From NCBI GenBank assembly GCA_016806645.1, contig JACSYO010002158.1, forward strand, positions 124,001-188,000: 64,000 bases of DNA, given 5' to 3'. The translations under genes were made by a program, and so were the position numbers. Positions 23,890 to 36,025 of this stretch are shown here, piece after piece (position 1 is the stretch's first letter; every line of letters begins with the position of its first letter). The stretch comes from Ophiodon elongatus. Its lineage: Eukaryota; Chordata; Actinopteri; Perciformes; Hexagrammidae. The notes below the pieces were generated by a model, which did not search any database, had not been told where the DNA came from, and was given only the letters and a program-made list of their open reading frames with translations.

Positions 23890-24300
23890 AATATATATAG
23901 CCGTGTTTCCATTCACTTATTTTTATGCACATTTTGAAGTATCGCATCAGAAAAGCTGTATGGAAACAGCCAAACTGGATAAAACTTTCTCAAATGTGGA
24001 AAAAGTTTTTAATCTCGCTTGATGTTGTTTTTACTAAAGAGTTGATGCTCCAAATGGACATGGAAACCGCTTTGCCGAATAAGTTCTGACGTAGAGAACA
24101 TTTAACTCACATGACTGATCAGCTGTTTCTGCTGTCGCCGTCTTTCCGGATATACATTTATATTGTCTTCATCTCCAGACAGCATGCAACATGACATATA
24201 CAATGAAATGAAGTGAAAGAACTATTAAAACTTGCCCAATCGAAACTAATTGATAAACTAAACCAGTTGATGGAAACGTGCCTAATTTCACATTTATTTT
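23890..24300. mobile_element. Probable MITE with short inverted ends
   Basis: The left end 'gccgtgtttccattcac' and right end 'gttgatggaaacgtgcct' are imperfect inverted copies. Internal phrases 'aaagctgtatggaaacagcc' and 'ggacatggaaaccgc' repeat the GGAAAC word. The layout matches a teleost non-autonomous DNA element. Target-site duplications were not resolved. Confidence 0.6.
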
Positions 24301-26405
24301 TCTGCGATATCTTAAAAGTTTGCCTCAAAAACACCTGACAATTGAATAGAAATACAGCTTATGATCAGAAGACGCTCACAAACTAGGTTTCTCTTGAAAC
24401 GCACACATCACTCAAACAGCACAGAAAGCGCAAAGCAATTCCTTTTCAGCAAGTTCTACCAAGAGTACGAAGTTTGATTGTCTCATTGTGCAATTTAATA
24501 AATAAACCTTGAATCAACAAATAATAGAAATCTAGAATAGGTAAAAAAAAAAGTACATCAGATATAACTGCAACATTTTAAGGGAAAGGTTTTAGAAGAA
24601 TATTTGAGTGTAGAACTCAACTCAACTGACCAGTTAATACAACTGTCAACTGTGGTAGATGCAGAGATCATCCACTCCACAACATGTCATCCACCAGCTC
24701 ACATGCACACACAGACACTCAAAAAAGCATGTACACGTGTGTAAGTGCCGATACGATGTTCAGTGGCTACTGTCATGCTATCAATCATGGTTACGAGGCC
24801 AGTGCTTCCCTGCTACATTAACTTCATGACCTCTGGACCCAATCTCAATTAAATTTCTGATGAATCTGTGATTCACATAAAGTCTCCTGTCACTGGCCTG
24901 TCATTCAACGCAGTCCTTTTTATTTTTAGTTTTGGACCAGATGCAAATAAGGCAATAGCTCAGGGATTCAAGCGAAGAGAGGCGAGGGAGAGGAGAGATG
25001 GAGAAAAGAGAGGATGAAAACATCAAGGAAATGATTGCGGGGAGGTTGAGTCTGTTCGCTGCACACCAAAGGGGGTTAAGACAGGGTTTGGCTGGCGAAG
25101 ACAAGCCAACAGAGACACAAAACGCTAAATCTAAAAAGTTTCTCAAGCATTGTTTAGAATCCCTAACAAGGGGGACTGTGAACAACAAGGAACATAATTT
25201 GGATTTCCCTCTCCCCCCATTCCCCCTTCCTCTGTTTTCCTTTTCCATGTACCAAAGCACACAAATAGCTATCTTAACAACTTGATGCTATTTTGAATAG
25301 GGGCTGCATCTCCCTGTGGATTTCCATGAGTGAGGCAATTTGCTGGCGAACAGGTGCATTTTTAATGCTTTCATACAATTAAAACAGAATCTACCTTCCT
25401 TCTCCCTTTCCTGTTTTCAGAGGCGCCCTCCTTTCATACTTAGGTTGAATTGATTTAGTTTGTCTAATTAAACTCAGAATAAGATGTTAATTACCTAACA
25501 AGGTCACCTCTCTCTACCACCAAATTTACCGTTGGTATCCTTTCTTCAACAGTATTTTCGTCAAGGATTCAAAGGGAAAGTAGAAGAATGGTGTTAATTG
25601 CCTATATGCTGTGTCCCATTTTTAAATTTGAACGTCTTTTTCCCCCCAGAACTTTTCTTTTCCTGGGTCTTTTTAAGCTTTGAGAAAATGGGGATTCATT
25701 GTGCCATTGTTCCTTTCTCTCTTGTCCTCCACTCAGAAATGATGCGTCAACTCATCACAATATGGCCTTTGTCTACATTTACCAAGTTTCCCGTACTCAG
25801 TGTGGAGGAAGAGTGGAGGACTGCTGGGGACAATGGTTTGTGTTAAGAGGGAGCATGGATCAGAGATAGGCTGCAGAGGGATTTTTCCTCACCGTAGGCT
25901 GATATTTCACCCCGTAGCACGAGGTTGGTTTTCCACACCGCCCTGTTTGCTCAATTAAGGCAAGTAGGTTGGTACAAGACAAGTATTAGAACCAATATTT
26001 TATACATGTACAAAACAAACATAAAGGGTCCCACAGAGATTAATAATCTCTTTTACAGTATTCTGGCCCGAATTCCACCACCACATAGACCATAAAACAG
26101 AGATATTAGAAAACATATAACACAGGCGTATACAAATTGGAGAAAATAATATTCAAGGATCCCAAAACACATAGGATCCAAAGGATTAATTAAAATGATA
26201 GAATATAGCATCACAACTAATCCAAAAAAACAGACGCACAGTAGTTTAAAACCCTTAAAATACATGCAAAAAAAATGGATTAATAAAATCAGAACAGATA
26301 ACAGATCATACTGAAACACAATACATCCCAATATTACAACTAAATAAATAGTTTAGAAAACTAAACTAAATTAGCCTCCAATGCAAAGAATGGCCTTAAA
26401 AGCTT
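24301..26405. other. Non-coding stretch with candidate regulatory blocks
   Basis: Unique sequence. Smooth AT-rich parts at about 24780-24910 and 25300-25560 contain TTAATTAAAC- and TTAATTACC-like homeodomain cores. About 26010-26345 is A-rich on the plus strand and might be old retroposon DNA. No gene. Confidence 0.4.
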
Positions 26406-26407
26406 GC

Positions 26408-26640
26408 ATTCATTCAAAACAGACTCTTTTTCCTTGTGAATTCAAATAAAACTACTTGGTTATCTTTAAGCAACAAAACTACTGGATTAGGTTTCGGAAA
26501 AGACTGTGGTTTGGGTTGAAATATGGATGTTTGTAAAGCAAATCAGCAGTCATCAGTCAAGTCAACAGATCACTTTTAGTTTCTTAGGAGACAGGGAAAG
26601 CGGTCTCCTGGGTGAAAGTTGTTTGTTTGACACTCCAAAA
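26408..26640 (+). mobile_element. Family A dispersed element (copy 1, partial)
   Basis: Contains 'aacaaaactactggattagg', 'tttcggaaaagactgtggtt', then after a shortened middle 'cggtctcctgggtgaaagtt' and 'gtttgtttgacact'. These are the left-arm and core phrases shared with the other family A copies in this window. Confidence 0.7.
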
Positions 26641-27885
26641 TATTTTATAGAGCAGTGTCTGGAAGTGAAATTCCCATTAATTTATTCCATTGACGTTTCA
26701 GAAAATCCTTAAATAAAGAGTTATTGACATGGAACCAAGCCAACTAACTACGAGATGAATCCTGACCATAAAAATGTGGGCAAAAAAAAAGGTACATTTA
26801 CCAGACTGTGTACATAATCATTTGAAGGGTGATGGGACTATCCATCCCAAACACAATTGTGAAAGGCGACTCGCCATCTCTGAAAACTAACCGTTGACGA
26901 TGTAAAATGAATCGTCAACTGCATGGCTTATTTCTCACCTCAAATGTTTCATAAAACACATTTCGGTGAACTATGTACGTAATATAAAAGAAGAGAGTTG
27001 GTCCATTTTGAAATCGGGGATCAGACAATGGAGCAGCGTATACAAGCATGTTCACAGTGCGGTAAACATTTCCATAGTAACGGCGAGTTCCACCAATGTG
27101 GCTGTTACATGTTATGATTGTGGGTAGTGTAGTACTTTACCATGCCATTGCGAATAAACCATGTTTGTTCTTAAAACAAGGTTGATATCATATGGACTTG
27201 GACCATTGTTTCACAATCTCATAGCCCGTGGTAAGTCTACCTTGGATCTACCTTCAATTTTACAACATTATGGCTAATAATCAAAATCCTTGATTGAGAC
27301 TATGAATGGGATTTTCACTTCAGGGACCTCACTGTTATAGTTGTTCAGTTGGGATGAGATCAGGTGACTGTGAAGGCCAAATCATATGATTCACATTATT
27401 TGTATACTTAATGCATCATTCAGTGAGCCCTCTTGCAAATCTACATTTGTTATGTTTCTCCACTTATTTATTCAGGTTTTACTTTAATTTGTCACCCATC
27501 TGTATGCATATTCACATTCTGGCCACTTAACAGTACTTCAGCCTTTTATTCACAACACCAAGTGGTCAGGCATTAGCTTAGTGGTGAATAGAGCTGCCCT
27601 TCTACCACTGTACCAAATTGACAAACATGTGAGGTGATAGTAATATCTAATACAGACATGAGCTCTCCAATGTTCCCATGTTGGGCCAATAATAGAGGGT
27701 TTGCCTCCTCTCAAGTTTTATTGTGCTCTTTAATCAAATCAGTGAGGTGCCATATCCACTGCAGTGCAATATTTTCCTTGTTCCTTGGCCAGCCTTTCGA
27801 TAAAAGTCCCTGTAAATCCATTCATACATTTCTGTGCTGACTGACACCTTCGCACAGTGGTTGAACCATACAGTCCTTGAGCTCT
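26641..27885. other. Non-coding stretch, no gene seen
   Basis: Unassigned unique sequence. Confidence 0.45.
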
Positions 27886-28115
27886 GTTGAAAAGAAATTG
27901 GTTAGGTTTAGGAATCGAATGTGGTTTAGGTTAAAATAAGTAAGTTTGTTCCATATAAAAGTAGACTACATTGCGTAAGCGACACAATTTAAGTACGTTA
28001 CTCAATGCTATGTAAGTAAACTTACGTACATAACTTAAAATTAGTCATTGTTGACTTTTGGTTACACACAGGACATCCGTCTCCTAGGTTATAGTTCTGC
28101 GTTTTTTTCAACACA
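27886..28115 (+). mobile_element. Family A dispersed element (copy 2)
   Basis: Left arm 'ggttaggtttaggaatcgaa', then 'ggttaaaataagtaagtttg', a TAAGT/ACGTA-rich middle, and the core 'gttgacttttggttacacac' followed by 'ctcctaggttatagttctgc'. No terminal inverted repeat seen. Confidence 0.75.
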
Positions 28116-29035
28116 AAACACAATGATTGCATTTGTATCACATACTTGTTGACTATCAGAAACTTTTTAAAACAAAAAACAAGGTATTTGCCAGTGTGCA
28201 GTTTGCAAGTGTAGGCTGCCGACTAAATGGAAGACTGTGACACATTCTCTGCCAGCTATTGTACATTGCTATCTGGCTGTCTTAATATGATCTTTTGTAC
28301 CGGCATTTCCACTGTGCACAACTGAAAATGTACACTTGCAAAGTGTGCCAGGTACTTTACGAAGGAAAGAGTAAGCATCCTGGAGCTCTTTAGAAAAGTT
28401 TCTCTTTGGCATGACAGCTAACCATTAGCAAACTGACAGGTTCTGTCAAAAAGAGCCGCAAGCCCCATAGCAACATACTTGACAATGAAACATTGATTGA
28501 TTGATTGACACATGCAGACAAATCCGTGTTGAATTTAGACGCATGGTGCATTGTTTTTATATTGGTTTAGGTTATAATGGGTCAGACAGAACATGATAAA
28601 TATCCATTTAAGTGCTGAAAACAAGTATATTATTGGGACAATTTGGTAGTGACTGTTGGAAACTGGGACTATTTAGGGTTTTACAGATATTTGTCAGGAC
28701 TCTGGACACCCAGCTCGAAACCAGGAAATTCCCAGACAAGCAAGGAAGTGTGGTCACTGTAAGATAAGCAAACTTTGCTTGTAAATTGGAAACTCTGACT
28801 CCAGTTGACTTTTTCCAGCTCACTCATTTTAATATGCAAACCATGGAAATAGATCTTAAATATGCTCTCATGGCTGAATAACAATATGATATCATGCTAA
28901 CAGACTGAAACTAAAGCTACATGTCCCAAGCAAGAAGTCAGCAAACTCACCAGTTGATGATCCATGTAGAAGACATGAAAGAAAGAAGAAGCCCTAATGT
29001 TGTATTGCCAGACCAAGAGAATCCAAGCTATTTAA
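28116..29035. other. Non-coding stretch, no gene seen
   Basis: Unassigned. A TTGA-repeat patch (TTGATTGATTGATTGA) is visible at about 28494-28509. Confidence 0.45.
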
Positions 29036-29039
29036 CCAA

Positions 29040-29870
29040 TATGAATCGGCCTGAAAAGTGTTGAAGCACCTCGCCTGGAAAAGGGAAACTGAGGCCCCTT
29101 TCTAGAGCTAGACTTGGGAGGGGAGCTCGCTGGCTAGCATCTGGTTGTCGGGCCTGGACAAATGGGGTTCGGCCGGGCACAGCCTGAAAAATCTACGTGG
29201 AGCAGGGACAGGCATTGGGGTCGGGTGCAATGAGAGCCAGGGGGCAGGCAAAGGCAGGGACCTGGGTGTGTTGATCCCTGGCATATCAGACAAGGATCTG
29301 GGGACGTGGAACATCAGCTCTCTGGTGTGGAAGGAAATGGAACTGGTGCAGGAGGTGAAGTGGTACCAACTAGATGCCCAATGCTTTCCAAGTTCTCCCC
29401 AGGAAGGAGTGCCTTTGCAGAGAGGAAGTCTCAGACTATTGTTTGTGCTTATGCACCAAATGGCAGTTCGGAGAAGAAGGAGGCCTTTTGGGCTTGGTTG
29501 GCCCCGGGTGGTCCAGAAACAACAGACAGATACTGGTTAGCCAGGATGGCTACAGCTGCAGCGGCCGCCAAAGCAAGAACCCGGGTTTAAGAGGAGTTCA
29601 GGGAGACTATGGAGAGGGACTTTTAGTTGGCCTAAGGAAGTTCTGGCAAACCATTAGAAGACTTAGCAAGGAAAAGAAGGGCTTGGCTTAGTTCAGCTCC
29701 TGAACTCCTGAACCCCAGCATACATCCTCCATGGAGGAAGCACCATTTGAAATGCCTCGGGGTCCCCCAGGAAGAGCTGGACAACGTTTCTGGGGAGAGG
29801 GACGTCTGGAATGCCCTGCTAAGTCTCATGGCCCCGGATAAGCGGATAACGGATGGATGGAATCTTCATG
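29040..29870 (+). pseudogene. Decayed I-type LINE (endonuclease fragment and 3' end)
   Basis: One frame reads DLGTWNISSLVWKEMELVQE, matching the N-terminal APE-type endonuclease segment of a teleost I-clade LINE. The catalytic Asn (codon 29310-29312) and the following Glu of the KE pair are still present. A frame change then gives VCAYAPNGSSEKKEAFW (from about 29441). The GDFNAH block expected next is deleted. Downstream segments AAAAAKARTRV, FWQTIRRLSKEKKG and VPQEELDNVSGERDVWNALL match the later part of the element, and the end 'ccccggataagcgg' with 'ataacggatggatgg' matches its 3' tail. Large internal deletions and frame changes leave no functional protein. Confidence 0.8.
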
Positions 29871-30230
29871 TTTTCAAAAAGAATTTGGAGCTGATGTTAA
29901 AGCAGAGATTAATTCTCTTTGAACACGTTTGCTCTTGTATTCTTGGCATTGGGAATGCAATAAATGGCAACAACCCTCTAAACTCTTGATGTACCGAGTA
30001 TCGCTCTTACATCAGCACTCAATTTAGCATGAGGAGAAATCTAAATGATGTGAAAGGTCAATTTGTCACTCAAAAATGTGTCATGTGAAACGAATGGCCG
30101 TAAGATAATTATAGGCAAAATTAAAATACTTTTCTTAGAGAGTCAAGCCAAAATAATACATTTTTGCTCTGAAGAGCACAATACAAAGCCACCTGAACTT
30201 TCCACTTTTGGGGCAGTCCTACCTGAAAGA
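29871..30230. other. Non-coding spacer
   Basis: AT-rich, with no recognisable feature. Confidence 0.5.
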
Positions 30231-30231
30231 C

Positions 30232-30356
30232 AGTAGAGGAGATGAGGATGTGAAGAGAGGGAGAAGAGAGGGGAAGCAGAGAAAAGCAGCGGGGAAAGGA
30301 GAAAAGGGGATGTTCAGGGGCAATAGGGAAAGGGGGAGTGGGAGGGGAGCGGGAGG
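30232..30356 (+). repeat. Polypurine tract, about 125 bp
   Basis: G/A sequence almost throughout, with few pyrimidine interruptions. A candidate for triplex or other non-B structure. Confidence 0.85.
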
Positions 30357-32000
30357 TAAATTAGGTGTGTAATGTGAGGTTGATATGAAGTGATTGAGTG
30401 TGGTGACCTCCTGTCAAGAATCGGCCCTGCTCTTCGACAATTCTTCCTCCTCACTGACACTCAGACAAACCTTCTCCTCCTTGTCCTCCCGCAGAGATTT
30501 CTTCCACCAGATACAGTCTCTGCGTGGACCCAGAGACCCTCTTCATTCCCTTCCTGCTGTTTCTCAGGGGCCTTTTATATCCAAGAATAACATGTTCTGT
30601 ATCAGGATTATGTTTGCATTACATTCATAGAGTAGTAAACCCTACAGTTAAAGACCTTTTTTGTGTAAACGGTGTAACAGCTCGTTGTCAATCAGTTTTA
30701 TGTCATTGATGCTGATGAATTTACCGTGTGAGCTTTTTATAGTAGAGGGATCCATCCTGAAAATCCATCTCTTTTCAGTTAAAGTTTTAACTTTAACTGA
30801 CCTATAGGTTAACTCAGTTTAGCATGATCTCACTTTCTTTAATATATACTAAAAACCTAAAAACACCAACAACCAGCCACAATATCCAAAACAGAGGCCA
30901 CCCACAGAAAGTCAAACCTATATAGAGATCGCCTTGCGATGGGGACTGCCCATTGGAACAACGTGAACAACAATCGGAACAATGGCGCGGCACCACCACG
31001 ATCACACCAGCACCGACGCTAAATCGGGCCAGGGGCTTAAAGTGGGGCAGCCAGTGACCCCTTCCCCAGTTCTCGGAACACACACAGTGAGTATTGCACA
31101 CCGCAAATGCGGAATTCTGGTCCTTGTGCACTTAGTACAGTACAGTATTACCTCTCAGTATTTCTCAGTATCTTTTCTGCACCTTGCTGGTGGAATCCAT
31201 CTCACTCTCATCCCTTTCTCTTTGCACCGCCATCCCATCCCCACCATTCCTTCCACTCCTCCTCCTCCCGCCTCCCCTGTCCCGCTCTGTGTCAGCCCGT
31301 GTGTGTCGCGAACGCCTCCCCTTTGTGAATGAAGGGAGGAACAGAATGACAATTATCTAAAACACAATTAAAAAGTGTTAATCTGATTATTTTTTTTACT
31401 GGATAAAGCACTCGAGTGACATTGAAAGGTGTTTAGAAATAGCCATGCATGCCCTTGTTACAACATAGATAAAAAATAAAAAAAACCGGTGTGTGTATGT
31501 GTTCAGCAAAGGGACCCTAGTGGGATTTTATTTAGGATAAAATGTCTTCAAAATCAGTAAGGGATCCTGGCATTAATATTTTTGGAGTATCACATTTTCC
31601 ATGTCCTGATTTGTTGCGTTTGATTCAACACACCTAACAGACACTTATATGACGCCTGATTTCTCGATTCAATCTTGCTTTATTTCTACTAAAAAATTGT
31701 TAGTGCATGTTTGTAAAATGATAGAAATAGTTTGGGGCAATGGGGGAACTAAGAGAAATGTTAACAACTTAACGCCAGCTTTGACGTTATTGCACAGTTA
31801 TGACAGGTGAAAATAATTGAAACCACTTGACTGTACCTATATTTGAAACAGTAACAAAACAGATTTCGTTTGTGACCAACGTTTTTTATTTATATTATAC
31901 GATACTTAATGGTTTAGCTCCCCTTAAACAATGCATTCTAACAGCTCATGGTGACATCAGACATCAATGAGGGGAGACTGCAAATATAAAGCATTGCATG
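30357..32000. other. Non-coding stretch, mostly unassigned
   Basis: About 30930-31090 has a repeat-like, GC-richer texture ('ggggactgcccattggaaca'). About 31180-31290 is pyrimidine-rich. No gene. Confidence 0.4.
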
Positions 32001-32370
32001 AAGAGTGGGATCGTTTGAGCCAGTTTAGAACTTGTGTCACAACGGTCACGCTGTGGTAACAAGTATCGCTCTGCCCTGCGAGAGGCCGCACTTTCCTTCG
32101 CCTCTTTTCCTCGCCTGCCGCCCGCTGCTCTGTAGCGAGTTACGCCAGCAAGCGCTTGCAGAGCTCTTAAACTCTGAAAAAGGCAGATAACCACAGTTCC
32201 CTGTTAATTGTATAATGGACATTTGTGACGTGATATTCAAACAAACCATCCGTAAACAGGGAAATGAAAGCATCTCGTCTACGAGAGCGGCCTCTTGAAC
32301 GAGCTCCAGGCCGACGAGCGCCCCGCCGCCGCTACAGTCGCTCTACTGCCCCCGCACAGACCGCGTAGAC
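32000..32370. promoter_or_regulatory. Candidate CpG-containing regulatory block
   Basis: GC-rich, CpG-rich unique sequence (notably 32270-32370), unlike the AT-rich surroundings. No convincing exon on either strand. It could be an enhancer, a promoter of an unseen transcript, or chance. Confidence 0.3.
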
Positions 32371-33035
32371 CCCCCGGTAGGCACGTTTGATCTTCTTTGA
32401 AACTGATAAAGTGTGCTATTAAATAAGAAGAAAACACCCTTGTCCAATTTTAAAGACACAGTACATGCGCCGTATGTCCAGGTGAGTGTGTATGGACCGA
32501 GTCAAGCCCAGGTACAGGCCTCGTCTCAGCTCCATCATGCTGCAGTGCACGCTGTTCCCCTGCTGTAGTTCTTCCCTGCCTCGCCTCTCCACGTCTCCTT
32601 CCCTCTATCTGTTACTGTATCTTTCCCCTTTCTCTCTACCACGCTGTCGTCCCTGTTTTCTACCCGCTTTCCTTGCTCTCACCCTCCACCCCCCCCACCC
32701 ACAAAAATCCCCGTCACCCCGTCCCCCCTTCCTTTTGTATTTATTGCTGTATTTATTTCTGCTGAAAAGCCAGTCTAGTTCATTTGCTAGTCGACCGGGC
32801 AGAGCAGGGCTCCTATTCTTAGGCTTTTATTAACATCATGGACTGCACAACAGCTACAGAATCTATTATTCATTAAGTGTAACCAATATAAAATTTAAAA
32901 CAGTCTGGGCTTTTTTTTTGTGGAATTATGTAAGGTCAGCATAATTTTCTGCCTATTACTAATATCTATATCATCTTTTCCTTAGTCAGCTCTATTTAAA
33001 TATGCAATCATTTACAGCTTTTGACTATATGTGTG
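32371..33035. other. Non-coding stretch with pyrimidine tract
   Basis: About 32540-32750 is strongly C/T-rich and explains the Leu/Pro/Ser frame of 115 codons. The rest is AT-rich. Confidence 0.5.
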
Positions 33036-33039
33036 TGCA

Positions 33040-33420
33040 CACCCAATTTCCAATATTCCTCTAGTAGACTTTTTATGCTGACATCAATGGCAAGCTATTA
33101 AAGACAGTATTTCATTATTGGTTCTTCTTCCCCAGTGGTTATTTACAATCCCATATATACTAAGCACTGATATTAAAGGAGACCATTTTAATGAGGTGCT
33201 ATCTGCCATGGCAATATGTCTTTCTCCGAATGAGATTGTGTTTAAAGATTTTATCAAGAAATGGCTGTTCGGCAGGGTTATGTTTTGTCCATGAAATATG
33301 CATTTCATATCTCTTTCATTTCATTAACATAATTTAATTTGTGCTTTGCATTCTGTGCATAATACATATTTGATTTACAAAACAAATATTTCCATTAGAA
33401 AATGAATTTCATGCGCGCAA
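33040..33420. promoter_or_regulatory. Candidate conserved AT-rich enhancer-like block
   Basis: AT-rich, low in simple repeats, with many homeodomain/POU-like words: ATGAAATATGCATTTCAT, a perfect inverted repeat at 33291-33308; TCATTAACATAATTTAATT; TTAAAGGAGACCATTTTAAT. It has the texture of a deeply conserved developmental enhancer. Inference only. Confidence 0.4.
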
Positions 33421-33558
33421 AAAGGCAGAACTGAAAGATGTATTGTAAGGAAGTAAGAGGAGAAGAAGAAAAAAAAGGAATTGTATTATCTTTGACTCAG
33501 GGAAAAGAAAAAAATCATTGGCAAGGAGAAATACTCTCAATAGATTTCTTATATGCGA

Positions 33559-33560
<2 letters not shown>

Positions 33561-33599
<39 letters not shown>
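33561..33599. repeat. (GT)n microsatellite
   Basis: About 19 GT units. Confidence 0.96.
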
Positions 33600-33600
<1 letters not shown>

Positions 33601-33689
33601 CACGCTGCTATCCGTGCATGTTTGTGTAGACAGTATGTAAATGTGCATTATGGAGGCAATGAAAGCCGAGGGTATATTGCATGGAGTTT

Positions 33690-34320
33690 AGAGCAATATA
33701 ACACAGATTGATTTACATGGCCTGCATAGGGGTCCCCTCCCTGATGTTAAGTGCACCATTGCACTTAACATCAGAAGAGGCACACGGACCCGTTTTGAAT
33801 CTTGATTTTGTGTCACTCCTTTTAAGAGTGGGACCAGCCATGAGAGGGCATTCTGTAGGGAGAGTATATCGTGTGAGACGCCGCGCATCAAAAGGCTTTA
33901 ATTTCTTCCGTCTCCGAGGTGTGCGCTCCGTGCACGGGGGCAGCCGCGCACCTCTTTTAAAGTGGCCATCTTTTATGCCTCTACTTAAGAGATGTTTAGC
34001 TCCTCTTCCTCTTTCCTTGAGCCACCGGTGGGAAAGCCCTTTGGTATGATGAATTATGAAGGCTTCCCCCCCATCTCAGTTTCCTGTTCCCTTTTTCCCA
34101 TGGAACGCTGCTAGTTTTAATTAAAGCACTTCACCTTGCTTGTTTAAAGGCTATCACGAGCCCCATGATAACTTCCAGAGTGTGCGAGCGTGAGGGAGAT
34201 GGAGCGCGGGGCTTTGGATAACACAAAAGCATTTAAAACCGGCCCTGGCGAGTTCATATTAATTTGGCTTATCTCTGAGAAGAAAAAAAAAGGGAAAAAA
34301 AAGAAATCCAGGTAGAAGTG
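33690..34320. promoter_or_regulatory. Candidate conserved non-coding block with hairpin
   Basis: Unique sequence with a perfect 15-bp hairpin near its start. The part at 34105-34270 carries TTTTAATTAAAGCAC and TATTAATTTGGC, which are homeodomain-type cores. A plus-strand frame of 113 codons (33708-34049) has no recognisable motif and crosses the hairpin, so I do not call it a gene. Confidence 0.4.
33741..33774. repeat. Perfect inverted repeat (15-bp arms, 4-nt loop)
   Basis: Arms CTGATGTTAAGTGCA (33741-33755) and its exact reverse complement (33760-33774), loop CCAT. Confidence 0.97.
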
Positions 34321-34415
34321 AGACAGATCCCAGGATTTAATGAGCTCAAAATGTAAAGTCAATGTCAAAACACTTTTTTTTTTCACCCCCTCCTTAACTT
34401 TATTCCTCTCGTGGC

Positions 34416-34457
34416 AGGGTGGGAGGGGTGGTGAAGGGGGGAGGGGGGCGGGGGGGA
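34416..34457 (+). repeat. G-rich run cluster, quadruplex-prone
   Basis: More than four runs of three or more Gs (including G6 and G7) within about 42 bases. Confidence 0.75.
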
Positions 34458-34957
34458 CTTGTCTAAGCTAAAAACCAAACAGTAAGATCAGTGTTTCAGG
34501 GGTAACTAGTATTAGCAGGGATTTCAGGCTTGTTTGACACGCCGCGTTGAAGGAATGGCTTAAAATAGACGTTGGCAGGTAGAGGAGGTATTCGCGGCAG
34601 GAGAATGAGGGGGGGAGTGGGGGGAGTGAGTGAGACAGGAGGAGAGAGGAGGCTAATACCTGGGCTTCACTCCGCTTTGTCGCCCACTGATAGGAGAGCG
34701 CTCGGAGGATGTTGCCGCTTTCCAACCTAATCGCTCTCTTCTATCCCCATCTCTCCATCACTGACTTATTTTCTCTCCTCTGCCTCGGAGTCGCTCGCTC
34801 CGATTGTCTCCCACTCTCCCTCTCACTTTTCAAACACACCCACCCACCCACGGTCCTCCCTCTGAGGTGTTTGCCTGCCCGTCTGGCAGGAGATAAGTAT
34901 TTGTATAAGTCCGTGACAGGTGCATGCAAGTTGACGGCAGGTAGGGATGGATGGTAA

Positions 34958-34987
34958 GGGGGGAGGGGGGAGGGGGGAGGGCGCGGG
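34958..34987 (+). repeat. (GGGGGGA)n run, quadruplex-prone
   Basis: Three G6 runs spaced by single As, then further GGG runs. Confidence 0.85.
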
Positions 34988-35275
34988 AGTAGAGGGAGGT
35001 GATAGCATCGCGGTTCTCTGTCTCCCCCCCTCGTTTTAAGGCGGTGGGTGAGTGTCTCAGGATGACTCCTTTAACATAAGCCTCTTCTGAACTGTAGTTT
35101 TAATACTTAACACCCAACTCTTCAAACCAAATCCCAAACGAGAGGCTTGGAGATTGGAGTTTAAAAAGGGAGAAAGAAGGTTCTTGATATCATAATATGT
35201 AACTTTTGCAGGCTGTATCCTCAGCGTTAACAGTACAGTGCTTATTAAGCATGCACGCGGGGTGCGGGGAGCCTG

Positions 35276-35810
35276 TTATTGTATTGATTTTCCCGATATA
35301 GAGTGAAACCTCATTTGTTTCAGTGCACAGTGCAAATATGTTTTATTCTTGTTTTGCCTCATATAAATCATGCAACATGCATTTTCCCTGCTGTTCCGTT
35401 CTCTTGATAAGGCACTGTTTGTCAGGGCTGTAAGAGATCTGCAGCTTCCCAGATACCGCTGCCCAACACATGTAACTAAATACATACTGATAACTTGTTT
35501 TCATATTGTGATCCTCAATTCAGTTTAGTTCAAGAATACCTCATGTGAAAACCAAAAAAGACAACAACTGCAACATCTTCGATACACTTAAAGACAAGAG
35601 AGGTAAAAGCAATAGTGACATCGTGAAAATAGCATGACATTTAGATGAAAGTGCAAATGGGATATATGAGTCAACATGTTGAAAACCTACGCCTTTAGCT
35701 TGCACTGTTCACAGAAGTAGATGTATTCATGGATCCACTCATTTCCCAATGATTGAGCACCTGCTTCCAATGATATCAGCTGATTGAATGAGTGTAATCG
35801 GTGGTTATCA
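35276..35810. other. Non-coding stretch, no gene seen
   Basis: Unassigned AT-rich sequence. Confidence 0.45.
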
Positions 35811-35814
35811 ATCA

Positions 35815-36025
35815 ATAGTAGGGTAAAAAAAAACAGGACAGGGGGGACCACTGTTTTTGTCCCATGTGAAACCAAACGTCGGCGTTGTGTCATTTTACCA
35901 AACTTTTGTTACGTAGCGTGAGTACTTCACTAACGCCAAGTTACGCATGTTACGTGTCAAGCATACTTATTGTCATCCAAACCAGGATCATTCCCGAAAG
36001 CTAACTAAATAGTTTATAAGTTTCG
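35815..36025 (-). mobile_element. Family A dispersed element (copy 3)
   Basis: Reads, on the plus strand, 'gtcccatgtgaaaccaaacg', then 'ttacgtagcgtgagtacttc', and a degraded left arm 'cccgaaagctaactaaatag'. This is the family A core and middle in reverse orientation. Confidence 0.6.

Larger units (their letters stand above)
34321..35275. other. Non-coding stretch with G-rich runs
   Basis: Contains two G-run clusters, an A/G tract at about 34600-34655, and unique blocks at about 34490-34590 and 35030-35190 that may be regulatory. No gene. Confidence 0.45.

Noticed and set aside
32486..32833. A 115-codon Leu/Pro/Ser-rich plus-strand frame, possibly a membrane protein
   Set aside because: It follows a pyrimidine tract; the hydrophobic look comes from CTC/TCC/CCC codons.
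33741..33774. A microRNA precursor
   Set aside because: The stem is only 15 bp with a 4-nt loop, and extending outward does not keep pairing.
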